A DNA stretch of 64,000 nt from an uncultured Tateyamaria sp. Its GTDB lineage: Bacteria; Pseudomonadota; Alphaproteobacteria; Rhodobacterales; Rhodobacteraceae. Of this stretch, positions 7,504-15,691 are shown in pieces. The translations under genes were made by a program, and so were the position numbers. The stretch's first letter is position 1. Every line of letters starts with the position of its first letter. The stretch lies in NCBI RefSeq assembly GCF_947494755.1, contig NZ_CANLVZ010000005.1, positions 124,001 through 188,000 on the forward strand, given 5' to 3'. Below the pieces are notes generated by a model. The model searched no databases and had not been told where the DNA came from. It saw only the letters and a list, made by a program, of their open reading frames with translations.

Positions 7504-7992
7504 TCAGGCCGGTTGCAAGACGAAGGCCACGTCCAGCGTCGTGTCGGACGCGCTGCGCATCACCGGGCGCAGGAATACGGTCTGGAAACCGTTGCCATCC
7601 AAGTCGGCGTCATAGGCGAGGTGGCCATGCGCCTGCCCAAAGGCGGGTACGATTTGCGGCATATCCATCTGAAAGCGGCCATTGGCGTCCGTCAGCGTGG
7701 CCCCGTGGCTGCGCTGGTCGCGTTCGTGCCCTTCGGTGGTGTGCGCCCACATCTGGATGCGCGCGTTGGCAATCGGGGTACCGTCACCGGCACGCCGCAC
7801 CGTGCCGGTCATCAAAAAGCCGCCGCCGCCGATGCGTTCGACGATGGGCGCACCCGGCAGATAATTGTTGGCCCCACCGCGCATGGTCGGTGTGGGGGCG
7901 ACCCCTTGGGCGCGGGCGGGAATGCCGAGGGCGGTGGTCAGCAAGGCGGCGGAGCCGGTCGCAAGCACCGTGCGACGGGGGAGGGTGATCAT
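7504..7992 (-). CDS. Tat-exported intradiol-dioxygenase-like protein, probable loss of Tyr ligands
   Basis: A 162-residue protein starting at an ATG preceded by GAGGAG. The N-terminus has a twin-arginine signal (PRRTVLATGSAALLTTALG) cleaved near ARAQG, so it is probably exported folded. The body resembles the intradiol ring-cleavage dioxygenase beta-sandwich (protocatechuate/catechol type): ANARIQMWAHTTEG, then TDANGRFQMDMP and a GHLAYDAD segment. In active family members the iron is held by two Tyr and two His. Here the EGxYD tyrosine is replaced (EGHER), the PxxY tyrosine looks like Phe (VPAF), and PHIH reads AHGH. It may therefore bind metal differently or be non-catalytic. It is encoded directly before a haem-type membrane protein. 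Confidence 0.68.
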   Translation of the reverse strand: MITLPRRTVLATGSAALLTTALGIPARAQGVAPTPTMRGGANNYLPGAPIVERIGGGGFLMTGTVRRAGDGTPIANARIQMWAHTTEGHERDQRSHGATLTDANGRFQMDMPQIVPAFGQAHGHLAYDADLDGNGFQTVFLRPVMRSASDTTLDVAFVLQPA

Positions 7993-8059
7993 GGCGGGTC
8001 TCCTCGATGTGTGGCGGTTCCTCTTGAGGTAAGAGGATATCACGCCGGATAAACCGGGG

Positions 8060-8908
8060 TCACGGGGTCGTGATGGGGTCGCCCGCGGTCAGAGCTACCT
8101 GATCGACATGGCGCTTGTCCCAGAACCGCCCCTTGACCATCCACGAGTAGCCAAAAGCGTAGAGGGCGATTGCTTCAAAGATGAGGGTACCGTTCAGGTC
8201 GTTCCAGTGTGGGATAGGTTCGCGGGTTATTTTCTCGACTACGATGTTCGAGCCGATAGCGGCAATAGACGCCACCATGACCCATCCGCATGCCCGATAG
8301 ATCCGGTTGCGCCGCAGCTTTTCGGGACGGATGTCGCCGGTGGCCGGGTCGATATCGCGCTCGGGCACGATGCGGGTGAACACGTAGCGGGAGAAGTAGG
8401 CGAGCACCACAAACAGGATCGTGGCGCTGATAAAGTGTGCAGTTGAGGTCCAAGGCAATAGCGCAAAGGGACTGTCAAAGGTTGCTGTGATGATGTCGTC
8501 GTTCAAAGCGAGGTCGGCAAAGACGCGCCCTTCCCATGTTGGCTCCGTACAACCCGCGCCTGCGGTGGGGAACAGGGCCACCCCCCAGGCGAAGGGGGCC
8601 GCGAAGTTGGCGAGGATGCGCTCGCCATCCGAATGTCCCTGCCAGGCCAGCAGGTAGGTACCGATAAACAACAGGCAGCCGATAAAGACGCTGCCCCAAA
8701 ACTGTGCGTAATAATAATGCGAGATGCTGTCGTAAAAACACGTGGACAGTAACAGCCCCACAAGGATCATAGCGGTCGGCAAACCGACGGCCACAGCACC
8801 CACCAGAAAGGCTGAGCGCCGCTGGTTGATCTGCGCGTCATGGCTCATGTTGATATGCGGCTGATAGCGGCGCTCGCCAGTCTGAATGGCGGTGCTAATC
8901 ATGGTCAT
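8060..8908 (-). CDS. Multi-pass membrane protein of unknown function
   Basis: Hypothetical inner-membrane protein of about 282 residues. I choose ATG 8908, which follows AAGGAG at a good distance; a longer frame begins at 8962. Hydrophobic segments lie near AFLVGAVAVGLPTAMILVG, FWGSVFIGCLLFIGTY, FAWGVALFP, FISATILFVVLAYFS, VMVASIAAIG and LIFEAIALYAFGYSW. Recognisable local features are SISHYYY after the first helix and FPTAGAGC with a cysteine at the end of another. I recognise this as a conserved type but know no function for it. The next gene downstream, 67 bases away, is the exported intradiol-like protein; the link is uncertain. Confidence 0.7.
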   Translation of the reverse strand: MTMISTAIQTGERRYQPHINMSHDAQINQRRSAFLVGAVAVGLPTAMILVGLLLSTCFYDSISHYYYAQFWGSVFIGCLLFIGTYLLAWQGHSDGERILANFAAPFAWGVALFPTAGAGCTEPTWEGRVFADLALNDDIITATFDSPFALLPWTSTAHFISATILFVVLAYFSRYVFTRIVPERDIDPATGDIRPEKLRRNRIYRACGWVMVASIAAIGSNIVVEKITREPIPHWNDLNGTLIFEAIALYAFGYSWMVKGRFWDKRHVDQVALTAGDPITTP

Positions 8909-8968
8909 CGGGGCACTCCTTGAGGCGCGTCCCAAAGGTGCCATAGCTGCCGATTCCCGCAAAGCGGA

Positions 8969-10612
8969 TCAGACGAGGCGGCTGACGTCCCTTGCGGCGC
9001 GCACAAAGTCCTGAAACAGCGGGTGCGGCTCAAAGGGTTTGGATTTCAGTTCGGGGTGGAATTGCACCCCGATAAACCAAGGATGATCCGACCATTCCAC
9101 GATCTCGGGCAACTTGCCGTCGGGCGACATGCCCGAGAAGCAAAGCCCGGCCCTTTCAAGCTGTTCGCGGTAGGCGATGTCCACCTCGTAGCGGTGGCGG
9201 TGGCGTTCGTCGATGGCGGTGCGCCCGTAGACCTCGGCCACGCGCGATCCTTCCTTGAGCGTCGCATCGTAGGCCCCAAGGCGCATCGTGCCGCCTTTGT
9301 CGTCGCCCACCTTGCGTTCAACCTTGTGATTGCCCTGCACCCATTCCTTGAGGTGATAGACGACCGGCTCGAACCGCTTTTTGCCCGCCTCGTGATCAAA
9401 TTCTTCGGAGCCAGCGGCCTTGAGGCCCGCCACATTGCGCGCCGCCTCGATCACCGCCATCTGCATGCCCAGACAAATGCCCAGATAGGGTACCTTGTGG
9501 GTGCGCGCGAATTCGGCGGCCTTGATCTTGCCCTCGGTGCCGCGTTCGCCAAAGCCGCCGGGGACAACGATGGCATGGAACCCGTCAAGGTGCGGGGCCG
9601 CGTCGGCATTGTCGAACAATTCGGCATCCACCCACTCGATCTTGACGCGCACCCGGTTGGCCATGCCGCCATGGGTCAGCGCCTCGGCGATAGATTTATA
9701 GGCATCCTCAAGCTGGGTGTATTTGCCCACGATGGCGACCTTTACCTCACCTTCGGCGTTGTGGATGCGGTCGCTGACATCTTCCCATTTGGACAGATCC
9801 GGCTTGGGCGCGGGGCTGATCTGAAAGGCGTCCAGCACGGCCTGATCCATGCCCTCACGGTGATAGGCGAGGGGGGCGTCATAGATGGTGGACAGGTCCT
9901 GGGCGGCGATCACCGATTCAGGGCGCACATTGCAAAACAGGGCGAGTTTCTCGCGTTCCTTGACGGGGATCGGCCCTTCGGAGCGGCAGACCAGAATGTC
10001 AGGCGCGATCCCGATGGAGCGGAGTTCTTTCACCGAGTGCTGCGTGGGCTTCGTTTTCAACTCACCGCTCGCCTTGATATAAGGCAACAGGGTCAGGTGC
10101 ATAAAGATACATTGCCCGCGCGGCTTGTCCTGACTGAATTGCCGGATCGCTTCAAAAAACGGCAGCCCTTCGATATCGCCCACTGTGCCGCCGATCTCGC
10201 AGAGCATGAAGTCGACCTCATCATCGCCGATATTGATGAAATCCTTGATCTCGTTTGTGACGTGGGGGATCACCTGAATGGTCTTGCCCAGATAGTCGCC
10301 GCGCCGCTCCTTTTCGAGGACGGTGGAATAAACGCGACCCGAGGACACGGAATCAGTCTTGCGCGCCGCCACCCCGGTGAAGCGTTCGTAATGACCCAGA
10401 TCCAAATCGGTTTCTGCTCCGTCATCGGTCACGAACACTTCGCCATGCTCGAAAGGCGACATCGTGCCGGGATCGACGTTCAGATAAGGGTCGAGCTTGC
10501 GCAAGCGCACCGAAAACCCACGGGCCTGCAAAAGCGCGCCCAATGCGGCCGAGGCCAGACCCTTGCCAAGCGATGACACAACGCCGCCGGTGATGAAGAT
10601 ATAGCGTGCCAT
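8969..10612 (-). CDS. pyrG: CTP synthase
   Basis: Makes CTP from UTP, ATP and glutamine, the last step of pyrimidine nucleotide synthesis. The synthetase domain begins with [12 protein letters not shown] (P-loop) and contains [11 protein letters not shown], which are CTP-synthase signatures. The C-terminal class I glutamine amidotransferase domain has GGFGERG, the nucleophile cysteine in GICLGMQ, and the His/Glu pair in [13 protein letters not shown]. The length of 547 residues matches E. coli (545). It sits 157 bases after secG on the same strand, a pairing common in alphaproteobacteria. Confidence 0.99.
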   Translation of the reverse strand: MARYIFITGGVVSSLGKGLASAALGALLQARGFSVRLRKLDPYLNVDPGTMSPFEHGEVFVTDDGAETDLDLGHYERFTGVAARKTDSVSSGRVYSTVLEKERRGDYLGKTIQVIPHVTNEIKDFINIGDDEVDFMLCEIGGTVGDIEGLPFFEAIRQFSQDKPRGQCIFMHLTLLPYIKASGELKTKPTQHSVKELRSIGIAPDILVCRSEGPIPVKEREKLALFCNVRPESVIAAQDLSTIYDAPLAYHREGMDQAVLDAFQISPAPKPDLSKWEDVSDRIHNAEGEVKVAIVGKYTQLEDAYKSIAEALTHGGMANRVRVKIEWVDAELFDNADAAPHLDGFHAIVVPGGFGERGTEGKIKAAEFARTHKVPYLGICLGMQMAVIEAARNVAGLKAAGSEEFDHEAGKKRFEPVVYHLKEWVQGNHKVERKVGDDKGGTMRLGAYDATLKEGSRVAEVYGRTAIDERHRHRYEVDIAYREQLERAGLCFSGMSPDGKLPEIVEWSDHPWFIGVQFHPELKSKPFEPHPLFQDFVRAARDVSRLV

Positions 10613-10769
10613 ATGGTGGTGGTCTCCCGTGGTTCATGCAGGCCAAGGCCGAATGCGGGCGGCGCAAATCAACGCTCCCCACGGGGCCTCAGTATAACAG
10701 GATTCGCATTGAAGGGGCAAGGCGCGCGCTACATGATGTTATAGCGCGTTGATTGCCCTCAAGATTTCG

Positions 10770-11138
10770 TTAATCGGCGCTTGGCACCAGCGGGGCGTCA
10801 TCCCCTGCGGTCGGCGGCAAGAGATCGCCCCCGGGCGGGGCAAGGTCCGCGTCAGGGGTGTTTTGCGCAGGCGGTGTGATGCCCAACTGGTCAATGACGG
10901 ATGTGCCCGAGGCATTGCGCGCCGCAATGATCGTCAGCGTGATTGAGGTGATGATAAAGCAGATCGCGAGCACCCAGGTCACCTTCGACAGGGCCGACGC
11001 CGCAGACCGGCCCGTCATCGCGCCGCCACCGCCGCCACCACCCATGCCCAGACCGCCCCCTTCGGAGCGCTGCATCAGCACCACGGCAATCAGGCCGAGC
11101 GCGAGGATCAGATGGACGATGAGAACGACGTTTTCCAT
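10770..11138 (-). CDS. secG: Preprotein translocase subunit SecG
   Basis: Small SecYEG subunit (122 residues) with two membrane helices: VVLIVHLILALGLIAVVLMQ, and VTWVLAICFIITSITLTII. The SecG signature is plain between them: QRSEGGGLGMGGGGGGG followed by RSAASALSKVTW. The C-terminal tail from about residue 80 is rich in Pro, Asp and Ala and faces outward in known SecG topologies. I start it at the ATG that gives MENVVL. A longer frame begins at 11306, but it would run through the divergent promoter region. The gene is divergent from the nitrile hydratase operon. Confidence 0.95.
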   Translation of the reverse strand: MENVVLIVHLILALGLIAVVLMQRSEGGGLGMGGGGGGGAMTGRSAASALSKVTWVLAICFIITSITLTIIAARNASGTSVIDQLGITPPAQNTPDADLAPPGGDLLPPTAGDDAPLVPSAD

Positions 11139-11304
11139 GTGAGGGAATTGCCCTTTCAAGCTGCGCGATGGGCGGTATCTATGCAAGAACGCCCCCTCCC
11201 GCAAGTCGCCTTTTGCCCGCACGCGCGCGCGGCTGCATGTGGTCGGTTGGACGGCGTGCAAAAACGGGTGGATATTTGGGTTCGCCTGTCCCAAAGTCGA
11301 ACGC

Positions 11305-11922
11305 ATGCCCCATGACCATTCTGATCACGCTCACCCGCACAGCCTGCTGCCGTCTGACCCTGCCTTGCGGGTCAAGGCGCTTGAAACGATCCTGACGCAG
11401 AAGGGGCTGATTGATCCCGCCGCGCTGGACGAAATCATCGACACCTACGAAAACAAGATCGGGCCGCGCAACGGAGCCCATGTGGTGGCCCGCGCCTGGG
11501 CGGACCCGTACTTTAAGGCGGCTTTGTTGGAGGATGCGGACGCAGTGGTGTCCGAGATGGGATATTATGGGCGCCAAGGCGAACATATGGTGGTCGTCGA
11601 AAACACGGCGCAGGTGCACAACATGGTCGTGTGTACCTTGTGTTCCTGTTACCCGTGGCCGCTGCTTGGCATTCCGCCGGGCTGGTACAAATCCGATGCC
11701 TACAGGGCGCGTGCGGTACGTGAGCCGCGCAAGGTGCTGGCCGATTTTGGCGTGACGCTGCCCGAAGACACCGCCGTGCGGGTTTGGGATTCGACAGCGG
11801 AAGTGCGCTATCTGGTGCTGCCGATGCGCCCGGAAGGGTCCGAAGGGCTGGAAGAGGCGGGTTTGATGGACCTTGTCTCCCGTGACGCGATGATTGGCTG
11901 CGCGCTGGCGGGCACCCCATGA
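11305..11922 (+). CDS. nthA: Nitrile hydratase alpha subunit (cobalt type)
   Basis: Alpha subunit of nitrile hydratase, which hydrates nitriles to amides. The metal-binding claw CTLCSC is at residues 110-115 (C110, C113, C115). The threonine in VCTLC is typical of cobalt enzymes, whereas iron enzymes usually have serine there. Two of these cysteines become oxidised to sulfinate and sulfenate in the family. The N-terminus is rich in histidine and aspartate (HDHSDHAHPH) and could help metal acquisition. The protein is 205 residues, normal for the family. The start is ATG 11305; a longer frame from 11239 lacks support. The stop overlaps the nthB start by four bases. Confidence 0.97.
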   Translation: MPHDHSDHAHPHSLLPSDPALRVKALETILTQKGLIDPAALDEIIDTYENKIGPRNGAHVVARAWADPYFKAALLEDADAVVSEMGYYGRQGEHMVVVENTAQVHNMVVCTLCSCYPWPLLGIPPGWYKSDAYRARAVREPRKVLADFGVTLPEDTAVRVWDSTAEVRYLVLPMRPEGSEGLEEAGLMDLVSRDAMIGCALAGTP

Positions 11923-12593
11923 GCCGGGTGCATGATATGGGTGGCCGCTTTGGCGACGGGCCGGTGATCCCCGAGGAAGAGGGAGTGATGTTTCACGCCG
12001 ATTGGCATCCCCGCGCGTTGGCCGTGACTCTTGCCTGCGGTTCGCTTGGGCTGTGGAACATTGATGTATCGCGCCATGCCCGCGAGTCGCTGGCCCCGAT
12101 GGACTATGCGCGATTTTCCTACTACGAAAAATGGATGGCGGCGCTGGCTGACTTGCTGGTAGATACAGGCGCGCTGAGTGCGGATGAGCTGGCCCAAGGC
12201 AAAGCGTCGAGCGACAGCCCCTTGGCCGCCAAACGGCTGGAACCGGGCGCGGTTGCGGCCGTGCTGGCCAAAGGGGGGCCTGCCGACCGGCCGAGCACCG
12301 TGCCCGCGCGGTTTGCACCCGGCGATACGGTCGAGATCAGAGCGTTTGCCGAAAACGTAACCGTGCCCGGTGGCCACACCCGCTTGCCCGAATACGCGGC
12401 AGGGGCCAAGGGCACCATCCTGCGCCTGCACGGCAGTCACGTTTTGCCCGACAGCAGCGCACATCGCTTGGGCGAAGCCGCCGAACCGCTTTACGCAGTG
12501 GCCGTGCGCGCCGTTGATATCTGGGCGCATCCCGAACACCCGCAGGACGAGGTGATCCTTGATCTGTGGGACAGCTATCTGGCACCCGGATGA
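11919..12593 (+). CDS. nthB: Nitrile hydratase beta subunit
   Basis: Beta subunit that completes the nitrile hydratase active site with the alpha subunit. The N-terminal segment SRVHDMGGRFGDGPV is the family hallmark, followed by FHADWHPRALAVTLA. The C-terminal SH3-like part has FAPGDTVEI, HTRLPEYAAGAKG and a DLWDSYLAPG end. It is 224 residues, the usual size. It overlaps the alpha-subunit stop by four bases and its own stop overlaps the accessory gene, so the three proteins are made coupled. No amidase gene is next to them, so the fate of the amide is not shown here. Confidence 0.97.
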   Translation: MSRVHDMGGRFGDGPVIPEEEGVMFHADWHPRALAVTLACGSLGLWNIDVSRHARESLAPMDYARFSYYEKWMAALADLLVDTGALSADELAQGKASSDSPLAAKRLEPGAVAAVLAKGGPADRPSTVPARFAPGDTVEIRAFAENVTVPGGHTRLPEYAAGAKGTILRLHGSHVLPDSSAHRLGEAAEPLYAVAVRAVDIWAHPEHPQDEVILDLWDSYLAPG

Positions 12594-12898
12594 GGCCCGA
12601 ACCGGCATTCGAGGCCCCTTGGCATGCCCAGGTCTTTGCGCTGACGGTGCATCTGAACGAGGCGGGTGTCTTTGCATGGCCCGATTGGGCTGCGCGGTTT
12701 GGGGCGACCCTCAAAACCCATGGGCTCAGCAAGGATCTCAATGGCGGCGATGATTATTTCGCGGCATGGCTGGAAACGCTTGAAGCCTACCTCGCCGAAT
12801 TGGGTGCGGCCTCGCCAGACAAGGTGCGCGAAGCGCAGGCAGCATGGACAGCGGCCTATCTGGCCACACCCCACGGCCAACCCGTCACGCTGGACTGA
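12590..12898 (+). CDS. Nitrile hydratase accessory protein (activator, P14K-like)
   Basis: Small protein of 102 residues starting at an ATG that overlaps the nthB stop (ATGA). It resembles the nitrile hydratase activator family (P14K, NhlE), which pairs with the alpha subunit and loads cobalt by subunit exchange. Visible family features are EAPWHAQVFALTVHLNEAGVFAWPDWA and the WLETLEAYLAELG helix. These also resemble the N-terminal part of the beta subunit, as expected. Context (third gene of nthA-nthB-x) makes the role likely. Confidence 0.92.
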   Translation: MRPEPAFEAPWHAQVFALTVHLNEAGVFAWPDWAARFGATLKTHGLSKDLNGGDDYFAAWLETLEAYLAELGAASPDKVREAQAAWTAAYLATPHGQPVTLD

Positions 12899-12912
12899 AA
12901 GACCCCGTGCCC

Positions 12913-12966
12913 TTCATTGTTCAACAAATATGCCGGGGGAGGCCGCAGGCCGGGGGCAGCGCCCCC
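12913..12966. repeat. Dispersed intergenic motif, copy 2, with G/C hairpin
   Basis: CATTGTTCAACAAATATG matches copy 1 (943-974) with one change over 22 bases. It is followed by a 6-bp hairpin GGGGGC-AGC-GCCCCC at 12952-12966. It lies after the nitrile hydratase accessory gene and before the convergent membrane-protein gene, so it could end transcription. There is no T-run after the hairpin. Confidence 0.5.
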
Positions 12967-12990
12967 AGCTAAGCCGCGACATGGCGCGTC

Positions 12991-13395
12991 TTACTCGTCC
13001 ACATCATCCATATCTGCCTGACCCGACAGATAGCGGCGCACATGGCTCCAGCTCAGACCAACCCCAAGGACCAGCGACAGCGCCAGAAGTGCCAACCACA
13101 CGTTCAGCCCGGGATTGTCGAGTTTGAGCACGCCCAGATCATAAAGAACCCACAGGCTCGCCCCGACGACGGCCAGAACCAGCGCCATGCCGAACCCGCC
13201 GATTGAGCGCAGCGTTGCGCGTAGATAGATGATGTATCCAATCAGCAAAAGCAGCCCGGCCAGCACCGCGATGGACAGGTTCTGCGCGCCGAAGTCTCGG
13301 ACCCAGGCCACGTAATTGTAGGCCGTCGGGTTGTAGGTTGCGGCCAGCAGCCCAAAGGCAAACAGCCAGCGCCAGAGAAAGCCCATATCGGTCAT
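12991..13395 (-). CDS. Small membrane protein (DUF6524-like)
   Basis: A 134-residue inner-membrane protein with four predicted helices: [54 protein letters not shown] and [17 protein letters not shown]. The tail is acidic (ADMDDVDE). The motif [12 protein letters not shown] after the first helix is typical of a conserved group of unknown function (DUF6524, from memory). It is convergent with the nitrile hydratase operon and divergent from purA. No function can be given. Confidence 0.75.
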   Translation of the reverse strand: MTDMGFLWRWLFAFGLLAATYNPTAYNYVAWVRDFGAQNLSIAVLAGLLLLIGYIIYLRATLRSIGGFGMALVLAVVGASLWVLYDLGVLKLDNPGLNVWLALLALSLVLGVGLSWSHVRRYLSGQADMDDVDE

Positions 13396-13453
13396 CCGTG
13401 CGTTGTTATGGGCGTGCTCATGCCGCGAAGTCGGGTCTGTTGCAACTGTGGGA

Positions 13454-13492
13454 TGCCTCCGGCGGCGGTATTTTTGGTCAAAAGAAACATGT
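13454..13492. repeat. Dispersed intergenic motif, copy 3 (opposite orientation)
   Basis: GCCTCCGGCGG followed by an AT-rich block (GTATTTTTGG) and CAAAAGAAAC. The first arm is complementary to the GCCGGAGGC of copy 1, so this is a related copy in the other orientation. It lies between two divergent genes, close to the purA promoter region. From memory, similar blocks are common between genes in Roseobacter genomes. Confidence 0.4.
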
Positions 13493-13574
13493 CCGCAGGC
13501 TTTGCGTCAGATACCGGTTTCGCATGCCGCACAGCCTCGCTATACGGGCGCGGGTTTGCATGAAAGGGATCAGC

Positions 13575-14867
13575 ATGGCCAATGTGGTGGTTGTCGGCGC
13601 GCAATGGGGCGACGAGGGCAAGGGCAAGATTGTCGATTGGCTGAGCGAGCGTGCCGATGTGATCGCGCGCTTTCAGGGGGGCCACAACGCGGGTCACACG
13701 CTGGTCATTGACGGGGCCGTCTACAAGCTGCATGCGCTGCCATCCGGCGTTGTGCGCGGCGGCAAGCTGAGCGTGATTGGCAACGGTGTGGTACTTGATC
13801 CCTGGCACCTGATTTCCGAGATCGAAACGCTGCGCGGTCAAGGGGTCGATATCTCGCCCGACACGCTGATGATCGCTGAAAACACGCCGCTGATCCTGCC
13901 CATTCATGGAGAGTTGGACCGGGCCCGCGAATCCCAAAACTCCGTGGCCAAGATCGGCACCACGGGCCGGGGCATTGGGCCGGCTTATGAGGACAAGGTC
14001 GGTCGCCGCGTCGTGCGTGTGGCAGATCTGGCTGACGCGGCAACGCTTGAGCTGCGCGTGGACCGTGCGTTGATCCACCACGACGCGTTGCGCCGCGGCC
14101 TGGGGCTGGACCCTGTCGACCGCGACGGTCTGATCGCCAAGCTGAAAGAGATCGCACCGGCCATCCTCGAATACGCCGCCCCGGTCTGGAAGGTCATGAC
14201 CGAGGCGCGCAAAGCGGGCAAACGCATCCTGTTTGAGGGCGCGCAGGGCGCGTTGCTGGACATCGACTTTGGCACATATCCGTTTGTGACGTCCTCGAAC
14301 GTGATTGCAGGGCAGGCGGCCACGGGCGTTGGGGTCGGCCCCGGTGCGATTGATTTCGTGCTGGGCATTGTCAAAGCTTACACCACGCGCGTGGGCGAGG
14401 GCCCATTCCCGACCGAACTTGAGGATGCGGACGGTCAGCGCCTTGGCGAGCGGGGCCACGAGTTTGGCACCACCACCGGGCGCAAACGCCGTTGCGGCTG
14501 GTTTGATGCCTGCCTTGTGCGCCAAACCTGCGCGACCAGCGGCGTGAATGGCATCTCGCTGACCAAGCTCGATGTGCTGGACGGGTTCGAGACCCTCAAG
14601 ATCTGTGTGGGCTATGAATTGGACGGCAAGCAGCTGGACTATCTGCCCACCGCCGCTGATCAACAGGCCCGCTGCACACCCGTTTACGAAGAAATGCCCG
14701 GTTGGTCCGAATCCACCGAAGGCGCGCGCAGTTGGGCCGAATTGCCGGCCAATGCGATCAAATATGTGCGCCGCGTCGAAGAGTTGATCGACTGCCCTGT
14801 CGCCCTACTTTCCACCTCACCCGAGCGGGAGGACACCATTCTCGTCCGGGACCCATTTGCGGACTGA
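13575..14867 (+). CDS. purA: Adenylosuccinate synthetase
   Basis: Joins IMP and aspartate using GTP, the first committed step from IMP to AMP. The GTP-binding loop [16 protein letters not shown] starts at residue 8, followed by the signature GHNAGHT. Further family motifs are [14 protein letters not shown] and the C-terminal KLDVLDGF segment that reads the guanine base. The length is 430 residues (E. coli 432). I start at ATG 13575; the frame is open upstream to 13338, but the added part is not family-like. A DUF2842 gene follows after ten bases. Confidence 0.99.
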   Translation: MANVVVVGAQWGDEGKGKIVDWLSERADVIARFQGGHNAGHTLVIDGAVYKLHALPSGVVRGGKLSVIGNGVVLDPWHLISEIETLRGQGVDISPDTLMIAENTPLILPIHGELDRARESQNSVAKIGTTGRGIGPAYEDKVGRRVVRVADLADAATLELRVDRALIHHDALRRGLGLDPVDRDGLIAKLKEIAPAILEYAAPVWKVMTEARKAGKRILFEGAQGALLDIDFGTYPFVTSSNVIAGQAATGVGVGPGAIDFVLGIVKAYTTRVGEGPFPTELEDADGQRLGERGHEFGTTTGRKRRCGWFDACLVRQTCATSGVNGISLTKLDVLDGFETLKICVGYELDGKQLDYLPTAADQQARCTPVYEEMPGWSESTEGARSWAELPANAIKYVRRVEELIDCPVALLSTSPEREDTILVRDPFAD

Positions 14868-14877
14868 AGGGGTGCAT

Positions 14878-15093
14878 ATGGCACTGGCGTACAAGACCCG
14901 AAAGCGGCTGGCTTTGGCCATTCTGATGCTGGGCGTGCCGCTTTACATCGTGGTGGCAGTAACGGTCGTGGGCTGGTTCGAGCGGCCAGGCTTTTTGGTC
15001 GAGTTGTTGATCTACATCATCCTCGGGGTGATCTGGGCCTTTCCACTCAAGTTCGTCTTCAAAGGGATTGGTCAGCCTGATCCTGACGCCTGA
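14878..15093 (+). CDS. DUF2842 small membrane protein
   Basis: A 71-residue protein with two membrane helices (LALAILMLGVPLYIVVAVTVVG and LLIYIILGVIWAFPLKFVF) and a basic N-terminus (YKTRKR). This is the layout of DUF2842, a small family that I know mainly from alphaproteobacteria and that has no known function. The start ATG follows GAAGGGG. It is ten bases downstream of purA and probably co-transcribed. Its last 22 bases overlap the end of the convergent GNAT gene. Confidence 0.85.
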   Translation: MALAYKTRKRLALAILMLGVPLYIVVAVTVVGWFERPGFLVELLIYIILGVIWAFPLKFVFKGIGQPDPDA

Positions 15094-15620
15094 GCGGCCT
15101 TCCACACTGATTTTTCCAACGCGTAGCACATCCACATCCCCGGTGATGTGCCCAAGGGGCGTTCACGCGTTTCGATGTATTTTGCGCCCAGTTTTGCCGT
15201 CGCTTTCTGCGAGCGGATGTTGCTGGGATCGATATGGAACCACACGCGGTCCACGTGGCGAAATGCGTGGTCCAGCATCAGGGTTTTGAGGTCTCGATTG
15301 GTGGTGCCGCCCCAATGCGCGGTGGTCAGGAATGTGAAGCCGATCCCGATTTCGCCGGGGCCTTCGGGGGCGGGGTAGTAGCGTGAGCATCCGATCACCG
15401 CATCGCTGCCCCGTTCCGTGATCACAAGGGTGCCGCCCGCATCAAGCAACATGTCGAAATAGGGGGCAAAGACCTCTGGCTTATGACGATCCCGTGCGGG
15501 ATGGCCTGTCCAGATCGCCGGATCACTGGCCGCTGCGGCGAGGGCTGCGTGGTCATCAAGGCGCAGCGGGCGCAGATGCAGCGTCGGGCCTGTCAGTGTG
15601 GGTTGATCGGGAAATGTCAT
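15072..15620 (-). CDS. GNAT family N-acetyltransferase (RimJ/RimL-like)
   Basis: Acetyl-CoA-dependent acetyltransferase of about 182 residues. It resembles the RimJ/RimL group: LTGPTLHLRPLRLDDHAAL at the N-terminus, GCSRYY in the middle strand, EIGFTFL-like segment, NRDLKTLMLDHAF, then FHIDPSNIRSQKATAKLGA, which contains the acetyl-CoA-contacting helix. The substrate is unknown. I start at ATG 15620 because the longer frame to 15656 would run into the terminator hairpin of the upstream gene. It ends within the 3' end of the DUF2842 gene on the other strand. Confidence 0.88.
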   Translation of the reverse strand: MTFPDQPTLTGPTLHLRPLRLDDHAALAAAASDPAIWTGHPARDRHKPEVFAPYFDMLLDAGGTLVITERGSDAVIGCSRYYPAPEGPGEIGIGFTFLTTAHWGGTTNRDLKTLMLDHAFRHVDRVWFHIDPSNIRSQKATAKLGAKYIETRERPLGTSPGMWMCYALEKSVWKAAQASGSG

Positions 15621-15637
15621 GCCGGTCACAGAGCATG

Positions 15638-15668
15638 AAAAAAGGCGCTCCGACAAGAGCGCCTTTTT
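15638..15668. terminator. Rho-independent terminator after the acidic-protein gene
   Basis: A 7-bp stem GGCGCTC/GAGCGCC with a 6-base loop, flanked by A6 on one side and T5 on the other, so it works in either direction. On the minus strand it lies 24 bases after the stop of the 719-residue acidic protein and just before the GNAT start. Confidence 0.88.
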
Positions 15669-15691
15669 CGTGATTATCGCTGTGGCCGGTA

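Noticed and set aside
9023-10576. A 517-codon + strand open frame across pyrG
   Set aside because: It is antisense to a full-length CTP synthase, and high GC content creates long shadow frames. No family features are seen.
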